Source of the DNA: Litomosoides sigmodontis
Taxonomy: Eukaryota; Nematoda; Chromadorea; Rhabditida; Onchocercidae
Length of the DNA: 64,000 nucleotides
Direction: 5' to 3'
NCBI GenBank assembly: GCA_963070105.1
Contig: OY718806.1
Coordinates: 2,700,865-2,764,864 of the forward strand
Shown here in pieces: positions 39,174 through 50,168 of this stretch; the first letter of the stretch is position 1, and each line of letters starts with the position of its first letter. Under the pieces are notes generated by a model. It ran no database searches. It saw only the letters and a program-made list of their open reading frames with translations, and had not been told where the DNA came from. The translations under genes were made by a program, and so were the position numbers.

Positions 39174-42100
39174 ATGACAAAACGAAGCGGTAAAACTATG
39201 CATGACTGGTTAATTGCTAGCAAAAAAGGTCTGGAACTATTATTTAACGGAAAGTGAACTTTTTTTTTGTTCGTATTCATATTGTACTTTTCCATTTTCG
39301 TTTTTAAGTATTTCAGATTATCAGAATTTATAACTTGGTTAGTGGTCTTATATTTTGAAATTTAGCAGAGAACGATGGTGAAAACGAGACATACACGAGA
39401 TGGCATAACGTTGGTAGCGATCTTTTGGTCCTTGATTTCGGTAACATCAATCACTGTGCAGATGTAGCAGCTTTTGATTTTGGTCGGTTACTGTTTTTCA
39501 GTCATAATACCTAGTTTTCTAATCTGAAGTATGTTAATGCCTTAAGAGAAAGATTTAACAACTTGTCTTGTTCCAAGGATATAATGTAGTCGGTTATCCA
39601 TAGTTTCAACCGTAATATTTCTTCTTTTACCCTACTACATTCACTTGCATTTCTTAAAAAATATTAGGTTTATTTCACTAAAAAAAATTAGGTTCATGTA
39701 AAGAAAGTAATGTTTCATATTTGTTCCATGTTATGGTAAAATTTTGCAAGCGTGATCGGATTTCTTTAATTAATGTACTTTTGTTTAAGATGGTACGGTG
39801 GTAGTAACGAAATCAGGCAAAAGATTTCCCGAAGATGAACATGACTGGCAGTTTTTCTGCGACTCTGTACCACAAATGTTAGCTGAAATTGCAGAAAAAA
39901 ATTTCAAAGTGGTGATCTTTACAAATCAACGAGGTATACAAGTAAGTGATTCATCTTCAATTTTGTTTTCTTCACGTAAGCTGGAATATATACGGTCAAA
40001 TTTTGTAATTTATGGCCGTTCACCATTGTAGAAATAGAGCCATTGTAAGAGTTTGTATTGTTTAAATACGAGTTGTTATTCCTCATTTATAGACAGGATC
40101 TCAAGATCGTGGCGCTTTCTGCAGAAAAATGGAAGAAGTATGTCGGCAGATCAAGGTTCCCATACAGGTACATGTTCGAGATGTTTGGACCGAATATAAA
40201 AATCAAATTTCACAGATCTGTTACTTGGTCTTCAGAAGGCTGAATATTGTTTTTGTTGACTTGCAGTGCAAAGTAATCAATTTTGGTGTTAGAATAGCTT
40301 AATTGTGTAACTTGTCTACATCATGTGTTGTAGTCGTTAGAGTCAAAGAAAACGTAGGTAGATTGGTCTAGGCATTTACCGCAGTAGAGTACATACTCCG
40401 TGTTGAAAAAGTAGCTGCTCTTTTTGCAATATTTTCTATCGAATTTGCGTTCTTATCATCACAACTAATCAATCATGAAGACATTGCATTTTGCTTCCCT
40501 GCATTGTATTTGAACTTTTTTTTAGTTCTTTATCCCGCAGACATGAAAGGAGAAGAGATAAAATGAGAAATTACAAGCAGGGACTTAGAATTACCATCGA
40601 GTTTTTTATCCACAGCTTCTCGTTAACTACATATGTTCTCATTAGGCTTGAATTATCAGTTCTAACGTTTATTTCTGATAGATCGTTTGCATTAGGTTCT
40701 TAAATGTCGGCATGTTGGTGATAGGATGAGTTGGTGATAGTTGTTGGTGGTACGGGAACATATTTCCAACTGTTAGCTCTAGTGAATTTAAATGAGAGAT
40801 AATACATTATGCCTCTTATTTCCAACAGCTCCTAGAACTTTGTACTGCGGGTAAATCATTAAACTTCACAATGCTGCAACACAGTGCAGAAATATGATAT
40901 AACACATTTTGTTGAGGTATTTGTTTCTCTGGGAACACTGCGGTACCGTAAGCCCTATGTTGGTATGTGGAATTATTTTGAAAGTCATGGAAATAGCGGT
41001 ATTTCAGTCAACCGGCAATCGTCATTTTATGTTGGTGATGCTGCAGGTCGCATACAGACGAATGTTTGTCTTTTTTCTCCATAGTCTCGTAATTTCTATG
41101 TTTTTTCCGTTATCTCCTGTATCGTTTATTTCGGGATTCATCATGTAAGTAAATGTTAGTTTTGTTGACATTTTTTCACTTTCATCAGTTAATGCTGTTA
41201 AATAACGTATGAATACCAGTCATTGTGTTATGTACGACTTATTTGAAGATTCGAAAAAAGAAAGATTATTCAGCTGCTGATCGCTTGTTTGCTTTGAATA
41301 TTGGTATTAAGTTCCTTACACCAGAGCAATATTTCTTAAAGCAAATGGAAGTTGAAGATTTCATATTACCGTCCTTTTCATCGTCATCCTTGTTGGATAA
41401 GAAAGGTAGCTTGTTTGATCCAGGTTTGTTCTTGTCTTTCTTTTATACCGTTCGTTGTTTATTACTTGATATCGTAAAGAGCTTTGTCATTGATGTTTTA
41501 ACATAAAATGATAAGAGAGTGATTTAGCTGCACAGAGATTGTTACTAGCATTATATATTGTTATGTTAATCACTCCTGCACTTTATTTTAGTTGTATGTT
41601 ACATTGTTGTGTTGCTTTATCCTACAATTTTAATTTTTTGCATAGATCCTAGAAAACCCTTTTTTTTAAGATATAATTTCTACACATTATTTCAGAAAAT
41701 ACCCTGATACCAGGTAATGGTTTAGAAATGCTTATATTTGTTGGCTATCCGGGATGTGGTAAAAGTAGTTTAGCTCAAAAATTGGCTTCAAAACATGGAT
41801 ATGGCATAGTGAATCGTGACACACTGAAAACGTGGCAGAAATGTGTCGAGCATGCAAAAATTTTTTTGAAACGGAAACAAAGTGTTATTATTGACAATAC
41901 TAATGCTGACAAAGAATCAAGGTTTTATTTTATCTTTGTTTGTGGATTTTACTGATGCAGATGATTGGTGTTGCTTTAAAACTTTTTCGGCCTAGACAAC
42001 GTTGTGATGGACAGTCTCATAGCTCGCGTGATTTTGTAAAATATAAGTTTTTCTTAGAATTGTGCTCAATTGGGAAATTTTATAAGTAATTTATCATTAC

Positions 42101-42755
42101 ACATTTGCAAAGAAATCTGCTACTTTCTGATCTATAGTGGGATATTGTTAAGGCACATTCACATTATGTGTAGTTACAATCTCATGGTATTCTGCATTCT
42201 TAACTTCAGGAAACGGTATATCCACTTAGCCAAATCATCTGGAGCTGGTTTGCGGTGCTTTTTATTTAACTGTACATTAGAACAAGCAGCACATAACTGC
42301 AAATATCGTGTTATTGTTGGTACCAATGCAAAACATGTTGAAATTGGTCGAATGATACTTCACAGCTACAAAAAAAAGTTTGAAGTACGTTTTGAGGTCA
42401 TCGGCTGCTGAATATTATCGACAGTGAGGAGGCATTTTTAGCAATTTACATAGCTTCGTGGTGCTTTCGTAAATTCCTATTTCTGAGAAGTAGTTTATCT
42501 CCTGAATGTTGGGGTATATTGCTATCTCTCCGTCAGAAAGTAATCACAGGGAAGCACAGTAAGTATATTTTCGCTTCTTGATATGTATTTCAGTGCAAGT
42601 AAAAAATATATTTTATGATGATTAAAATGGCTGTTACATTTGAGGAACCGAAATTATCGGAAGGATTTTCATCAATTGTGAAAGTAAATTTCGTGCCGGA
42701 ATTTGAATGCCGTGAACATGAAAAGATATATCGGATGTATTTATGTGACTCCTGA
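39174..42755 (+). CDS. PNKP: Polynucleotide kinase 3'-phosphatase (PNKP), no FHA domain
   Basis: Nine in-phase exons encode 403 aa: 39174-39228, 39369-39482, 39790-39941, 40093-40167, 40917-41063, 41249-41405, 41696-41921, 42210-42384 and 42645-42755. PNKP repairs DNA strand-break ends, removing 3'-phosphates and phosphorylating 5'-hydroxyls. The HAD phosphatase motif is AAFDFDGT, with Asp55 and Asp57 as nucleophile and acid/base, followed by [11 protein letters not shown] and FYVGDAAGR. The kinase half has the Walker A loop GYPGCGKSS near residue 250, then [25 protein letters not shown] and [15 protein letters not shown]. The N-terminus is only about 50 residues, so the FHA domain of vertebrate PNKP (binding XRCC1/XRCC4) is absent. 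Exons 5 and 9 follow unusual GAG acceptors; for exon 5 a CAG acceptor upstream (exon start 40890) would add nine residues not expected from family alignment. Confidence 0.92.
39361..39368 (+). promoter_or_regulatory. NAGNAG tandem acceptor of PNKP exon 2
   Basis: TTTAGCAG offers two in-frame acceptors three bases apart (exon start 39366 or 39369). Use of the first adds one alanine codon just before the acidic END segment, giving two protein forms that differ by one residue. Confidence 0.5.
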
Positions 42756-42846
42756 AGAAGATATCAGAAATGTGTTTGTGCTGTTTATTGTTCCCTACAT
42801 GTTTTAGGGAATTATTTGGGTAATATTGTACACTTTGACAAGCTGA

Positions 42847-42852
42847 AATAAA
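42847..42852 (+). terminator. Poly(A) signal of PNKP
   Basis: AATAAA 92 bases past the PNKP stop codon, on the same strand. Confidence 0.6.
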
Positions 42853-43813
42853 TTGAAATAGCTTTTGTTATATTGTGTACTGTGAAATGTTATTTCCAAA
42901 TGAAGAATGGTAATATTTCTTAATGAGCTTATTTATAGGTCTTATTTTTGCATAATCATGATAGAATTAGAGGTAATGTTTTTTGTCGGAATCCCGTTGT
43001 TGCGGGTGTAAGACGGTATGTCAGAATTGTCCAATCGAAAATTGGTAAAGTGTTGCATTTTAATTTAGCATAACAGATTTAGCATTTGGGAGGGTATGTT
43101 GAGGTTTTCCGCAAAGATTCCTTCAGGTTGAGTGAAGTGTGAAGGATGATATTGCTGCACTATGAGAGCAATAAAGCTAATGAATAGGTGAGCAGCGACC
43201 TGGTAGGAAGAATGGCGTCGCCGGGGGTTTACTTCTGTGGGCTGTCTCGCTTTGCACAGTAACTGAGTACCCGCCTGCACATGAAAAGTGCATAAGCGCT
43301 ATTATGGGTGTGTAACGTCTTTTTTGATGGTCGATGTGATCGGCCACTTTCTAAATTATTGGAATTTCTGGTGTATGCAGCTGATTACAGATTGTTCTTT
43401 GGTTTATGAGATCGTTTTCTGAAAGTTCACGGGTGTTCTCACAGTAATGACACCGAAGATTTTGATGAGAGTGGGTTGTGATTTCGTCAGTAATTAATTG
43501 GTCAATTTGTATTGGTGTGAAGTTTTTACGAAGAAATGCAAACGAGATTTATGTTCGTTGTGTGGAGGGTCATGCCAAATACACAGCTGTTCATTGGCGG
43601 ATTAACTAGTATGAATAAAAGAGCATGATTTAACTGGTGGAGTCGGTTTGTTCGAGAAAGCTGTGGGGCTCTCCCATCAGGATGTTTTTAAGAGTTAAAT
43701 TACAGCAAGCAAGAAGGCATATTGATTATGACTGTGTTATGCATGCTCTTAGTACGAAAGTTTTAAAAAAAAACGTTTTTAGGAGTTTGAATATTTTGTC
43801 ACATATAGGAAGG

Positions 43814-46405
43814 ATGTCATCTCATGATGGTGATAGTAAAAGACAACACAATGGAAGAACTTGGATCAAGAAATATGCTAGTGCAGAGAAAAGAGGTGAT
43901 TACTTAATCATTCTTGAATAGACTTTCGGAAGCTGAAATGTTTGGATATCTAATGATATCTGATACCCTTTAAGCATAAAGGAATTTCAGATATAGCAAT
44001 AAAATATCTGAGTTTAACAGTCCTTGTGATTCAAAATGCATCACAAGTATTAGTTATGCGGTACGTGCGAACCCGACCGCGTGAAATGTTCCTGTCGACG
44101 GTGGCAATTTTTTTTGCAGAAGTCATCAAATTGATTTTTTGCATCGTGTTCCTTACCGTTCAAGAAAGGAGTTTGATAAGGTTAACTGAATGATATCATT
44201 GTTATTTTGTTGTTGATCTCGAGGAATCTCGAGGAATAACATTAATAGCTTTCAAAGTAAATTTAACGCCTAAAGGCGAAGTCCATTATGGTTTTCTCGT
44301 TATGGTTTTCGTTCAGAGACTGTTGGGTTAAGGAGTTTGAAATGAGCCGTTGTGCTAGCGATGATTCATTAATTAAGGTGGTATGGGATTATTTAAAATA
44401 AGTACATATCGTAGGAGGTGATAATCCGGATGCATAATGGTTTTCCATCATTAATAGATCAGTATATTCACCATCTTACTGTGCATTCTTATTTGCTAAC
44501 TGGTAAGGGAAATGTCCGGATACTTTCGAATCCCTGAAGTGATGATTATATTCTGATACGTAGGCGCGTATCAATGTCATGATTTCAGATGTCTGAAAAT
44601 AATGTATGAAGATATTATCAAGCAACCGATTGATACTTTGAAAGTTTGCGTGCCAGCAGTGATATATGTTATTCAAAACAATCTGCTTTATATTGCCGTA
44701 TCCAACTTACCTGCAGCAACATATATGGTATGTCACTAAGTGTTCCACCCACAGTGAAGTTTTGATTGTTTGACATTGGAGTGTTACAGCTTGATGTTGC
44801 TGTTGTGCTTTTGAAATTTATCTGGGATTTTTTTTTGCTTTTATTTATATTAATAATGTCACAAAAGCTGTAATGGAAGTAGTTTATGTTGAATTTATTC
44901 CTCATTACGTAGTCCTGTTTCTTTCTGTAATGTCTGTGCTTTGTGCACAAAGGCGGAGTGTCTGGTCCTATGCATCATAAGGTCATGACCGTATGAGTTT
45001 TGGGACACTATGTTGATTAATTTAGGTAACTTACCAACTTAAAATTCTTACAACAGCAATTTTCACTGTAACCATCCTTCGAAGACGTCTTTCTGCATTC
45101 CAATGGTTTGCACTCGTTTTGCTGTTTGGAGGGATTGCATTAGTTCAGTTGGTGAGTTTTTATTTCCTTTAACCTTAACTAGTTTAGGTTTTATTTGATC
45201 AGTTTAAACATGTCATGCAGTTAGTGGATGAAAAGTTATGGATTAAACATTTCAGTTTTCACTGCTTTATTTTTACTGTTTCGTTGGTTTTTTTGGCTTC
45301 TGTTTTGTATGCCCAAATAAGATCTGAGCGTTTATTGACTCCAGACTCAAAAAAAAAAAAAACTTTTTGAGAATGATCAAAGAATGAACACGAGGATGAC
45401 GAAAGAAAATATAACATCAATTCAAAATGACAGTTCTAAAATTGCGAAATCAGAAACACCTTACAACCATATCGTGGAACAAAATCCCATCAATGGTTTC
45501 AGTGCAGTCTTAGTCGCTTGCATTTTATCAGGTAAGGAAATCAAAGAAATGTTTATACAGAATGCGTTGTCGTTAAAGAGATACATTTAGACTTTCTTTT
45601 TTTTCTGGTTCTTAGATATGATTGTTAGAATCAGTTATATCAAGATTAATGATGTGGATATGTGATTGATCTTTGTTTAAAGTACTTCTCACTCTTAATT
45701 TCTTTCCGTGTGTTAGAAGTGGTTGTCTGTGAAGACGATAATCATTGAAAAATTAATCTGAATTTTTATAGGATTTTCTGGTATATATTTGGAGAAAATA
45801 TTGAAGAACTCGGATGTATCCGTTTGGGTACGAAATATGCAACTTGCAGTTATTTCACTCCCCGTTGCTTTGGCTAATGTTTTCGTAGGTTTCATTTTCC
45901 TGATGTCTCAGTTCTGCTAAAAATATGCGGAAATTTTATTTATTAGCAACGGTGTTCAAAACAGATGGCATCTGGAGTACCGTTCCTTGATATCCAATTT
46001 TTTAGAATTCCAATTTCCATTTGACATTTTTACGAACCTGTTTTTGCATTTTAGATCCAAGACAGTAAGAGGGTTCTAGAACGAGGTATGTTTGTTGGTT
46101 TTGATATTGCGGTATGGTATCCAATTACTCTGTCATCTATCGGTGGTATCACTGTTGCCGTTGTCATAAAATATGCCGATAATATTTTGAAGGCATTTGC
46201 CGCATCTATTGCCATCATTGTAGCTTGTATCGCATCCGCGCTGCTTTTCCAGTTCCGTCCAGCTGTGCTGTTTCATGTTGGCACAGTATTTGTAATTGGA
46301 GCAATTTTTATTTATAGTTTGTTTCCTTATAAGAAAAAGTATGAGCAAGCTCCGACTGAGCCTCCACATACAACTGAACAGAAAGAAGAAACAGAAGCTG
46401 TTTGA
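43814..46405 (+). CDS. SLC35A-type nucleotide-sugar transporter
   Basis: Seven in-phase exons encode 395 aa: 43814-43895, 43991-44180, 44589-44727, 45026-45151, 45345-45531, 45772-45884 and 46055-46405. Family landmarks appear in order: [103 protein letters not shown] and a hydrophobic last helix, then a charged Thr/Glu tail. About ten membrane segments are expected. The family moves UDP-galactose, UDP-GlcNAc or CMP-sialic acid into the Golgi in exchange for nucleotide monophosphate, and the exact substrate is not readable here. Start chosen at [11 protein letters not shown], although the frame is open to an earlier Met at 43637. The loop after helix 5 is long and starts TQKKKK, encoded by a run of 14 A. 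PNKP ends about 1.06 kb upstream on the same strand. Confidence 0.9.
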
Positions 46406-49400
46406 AACGCCGATCGTTTCTGAATTCAAATGCAGTTTCTGATTTGTATTGTAAAGTGATTGCCTGATGTTTTGAGGAAGTCTGCAGAGAAAGTTTGGCG
46501 TGCAGTTCTTCGCGTATTGTTGAACTATTATTTCTCTCGCTTTATCATTTCGTATGTGCACTACCATCTTCGTAGATTATATAAGTATAGGAATGAATCT
46601 ATAGGTCCAGTGGGAAGGGCTGTTTCTGAAGCCGCCTTTGAATTTTTACTCTACGCAGAGCTTGTTTTTGTAATATGCTGATATCTTTTGGTTCTAGTCC
46701 GCAAAATTAGTCGAGGTACATAGTCTTGATTAATTTTATCGGACATTCACTTACTTTGTCAATTGTTATAATTTTCAGTTTTCCTGCGCTAGCAAAAGTT
46801 GATAGTTTCCCAATCTGGGACAGATTTCTTTAATTTCATCGAAAAGCTTGTTGTCTTCTCAATATATGCTATTTTGGGTATCAGTTTTGGTTCATTTAAA
46901 GTTAACATTTCTGCAGCGCTGTTTGCTCATTTTTTCATCTCCAACGGTGTGAGAGTGAGGTTTAAAAGAAACTGCATAGGTTTTTGGGCCATGAAAATTG
47001 TTTTTCTTATTCGATCATTTTTTAAATACTTTTTTGGACGTTTGGAACTTCTTAAATTTCTCGTTTATTCTTTTACATATTTGGAAACTTCAATTCACGG
47101 ACAGTTTAGTGTCCCTAAACGTTTCCTCATAACCATTGTTCCAGAAAAGTACTTTGTGCAACCACCCTGTGCTTTCTGAGTTATTTCATTTTTTGTTATT
47201 GTTGTTCTAAAAGTGTCTGTTAGTTGCGAATAATCGTTGATCCAATTAGCAATAATATTTGATTGATATTCTTAACTGGAATTAATGTGGAAACGGGTGT
47301 TGATGACACGATACGGGATGAGTTGCAAGTATGCAAACTTTCTGATTTTCCTACAAAAACGTTCGTTTATTCTAACTATAGTTTCTCAAAAAAAAACTTA
47401 TCATTTGGTTCATCTAAAAAATCTTTATGATTATTTTGTTGATGTTATGCTTTGAAATGAATTGTATGTGAGCTGCGAAATATGAGCGGTTAAATAATAC
47501 ATAATAAGTTTCTTCATGTTAAATCACATGGAACAAATTTCGACGAGTAACTTCGAGAAAATCTTGATTTTGAGCCTACATTTACTGTTATTTGATGATT
47601 AGATTACGCTAAACTGCCTGTTGATAAAAGTGGGAATTTTAAGGGAAAATACTTCGAAATATTTAGAAAGAATACTTAGATATAAAGACTACTTAGAAAG
47701 AATACTCTTTCTACTGTAGTTTTGAGTGGTATTTTATTGTTACTTTTTAGTTGAGTAATTGAGTCACAGGAGATGCATTGATTAGTAACAGCTAAGGTTA
47801 GAAGTCAGAGATTGACAGCGAAAAATCGATACAGTGCATGCACATGGGAATTTAGCTGTAGAATGCTGCCAGTCACAGCCATTCTTGGCGATGTATCGAG
47901 CTTTAGCGCATACTGCTTTCGATTACAAAACTAAACGTGGAATATTTCCCTTTTTTTCTCGTTGTTAGCAATCAGTCCTACGTTTCCTGTTGTTATTTTT
48001 ATTTAGATTGTTGCACTTGGTGAACTGTTCCTCGTCATAGTAGCTGAGGAAAAAACAGTAATTGAATATATGCAAGTTAAGCCTAAAATTTCCATTGAAA
48101 CGCAATGCGCTACAGTACACATTGTTGTTTCGAGCGGAACGTTTTCTACCAATTGCAGCAGTGAGAAGAGGATGCTTCTTTCCGTAGGTACATAGGAGCA
48201 TTTCGTTTGTTCGTTTTCGCATTGTGTCGTACAGAGGGCTACTTGTCAAAGAAGTTTTGCAGCAAGTGTTAAAGGATTTAAAATTTCAATTAATTGCAAA
48301 GGATTTAAAGCGGTAAAAATTTCGCCACTTGTTGAACAACGAATGGTCAAAGATGGACATTGGCATTTGAGGGGTCGATATTTCGTCATATGTTTAGTTA
48401 CGGTGTGAGGCCATTTGTTTACAGAAAGGGGAAGTGTCGTACTGTAGTAAATTGCAGACGTGTTGGGAGTAGGTAGTGCGGGCAGACGCTCTGCATTCTA
48501 TTCCACTACTGTATGTGGCATTTTACGTTGTAATTTTTCAAGGGTTTCAGTGAAGGTGATTTTCATTGAGTGTACAGATTTATGTAAGTCACCTAATTTT
48601 TTGAAAAATATCAGCAAATTATGCTTGGCCTGCGTTCATATACTTGTGTTCTCTTTCGAGTTGATGGTAATCGGATAATGAAAAAGCATTTCACATATAG
48701 CAGTTACCTTTGCATACAACGCTTCTATTTAGTTTTCCTTTCGGCAATGTTGTCGCATGATTATCATTCATAGACATTCACTCAACTACTGTTATTACAA
48801 GTTAATCCATCTGGAATGTGCGGAGATTTCCAATTAGTACTCTTGTTCAATTTTCAGATGTCTCTAATTAACATGCTCGTCTTGTTACTACTCCTTTCTT
48901 TCCTTCGGTTGAAGTTGCTGGAGCATTTATCTTATAACAGGAGATTGATCCTTCTTGCTATTTACTTCTACCCTTAAATTAGTGTAAGGATTGATTCGAG
49001 TAAAGGTATCGAAATAACTAGTTTATGAAGTCAACTGCTTGTATCTCACTGTCTTAATATAAGTATACATCTAATAACGTTTTTATTTTTTTTACAGATC
49101 ATTTTTGTGTTCTTAAATGTAGCTCAAATTACGATTTGCAAGATTTTTATTTGCCCTAGTTACTGCTTCTTGAATTTTGCCTACCTACTTATATTACTAC
49201 TTTACGCTACATTCATCATCAGACCTTGCTACATAGTTCAAGCTACAAATAAAATCTACATAGCACAAAGTCTATAACTTTTGTATCAAAGATCTCTTGG
49301 CAATCACAAATGCATTCTTAAAAAGTCTAGCAAATGTCACTTATCATTAAATTTATTTCCCACGTATAGAAGAGCGATTACCATTGCAGTAAGAGAAAAG

Positions 49401-50168
49401 TGAAGCATTTTTTAATATTACAAAAGTAAAAATAATCCTCAGTTGTGAAATTGACAGAAATTGAGACGGAACGGTGGAGCGAAAGATATATATGTAGTAC
49501 TACCAGAAAAGCTAGGAGTGGTTCGCGTGATTTCCAGAATGTTCACAACTGAATGTAGTAAGGAGTTTATGAGTGCTACTGAAGACTTACTTGAACGCAA
49601 CTTCCTTTTACATCCTCATAGCTTGAGAAAAATTCGAATTGCCGCGTTTTTCAAACAATTTCTCTACAGTGTTGCGCGTCGGGCGTCACGCAGTATGATT
49701 TCAGACTGGAATTTGGCTTAAAAATTGATTGGTTAGAGCTCAGCTCTCATTTTGTCGTTTTGCGTTGTTGGTGAGTGGATTGTCCGGTCGTTTTTTCTTC
49801 GGTCGTGCGAGAAATTGTTCGCACTACTGTAGGTGCGTTTCGTTTCGCGTCCCTTAAACTTAAACATTTAGTAAACGTTTTTTACTTTTATCTTACAAAT
49901 TATTTTCAATAGATCAGAGAGCTTTAAAAATAATGCTAACTTTAGGGGTTTGTCCTTTTGTAAAAAATAATATATTTTGGTTCTGGGAGTCTGTTTTTGT
50001 AAAAGTTCTCGCTGTCTATTAAATCCTGGGTTACCGCGATTCTGTTAGGGGAAAACGGTTATCATCTGCCCTGAAAGATGAAATGAGGGCAACCACGCAG
50101 GTACTTTATTTTCCAGGAAATTTGAATTTTGGTACAATATTCTTACGCTTTCAGAAGCAGTTTTAAAA
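46406..50168. other. Intergenic region upstream of the Tudor gene
   Basis: No convincing exon chain was found. Open frames at 46460-46681 and 46799-47179 (+) are hydrophobic translations of T-rich DNA. A frame at 49461-49721 (+) looks mildly protein-like but has no partner exon. The 49740-49860 stretch is richer in GC and CpG than its surroundings and lies about 300 bases before the Tudor start codon, so it may be that gene's core promoter or 5' UTR (inference). Confidence 0.5.

Noticed and set aside
43065..43280. 71-codon minus-strand frame between PNKP and the transporter
   Set aside because: It coincides with a small GC-rich block. The frame has no homology or splice context.
46133..46567. 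144-codon minus-strand frame
   Set aside because: It is the antisense shadow of the last transporter exon.
49461..49721. 86-codon plus-strand frame before the Tudor gene
   Set aside because: I considered it as an upstream Tudor exon, but the Tudor exon at 50169 has its own ATG and I see no in-phase donor-acceptor pair linking them.
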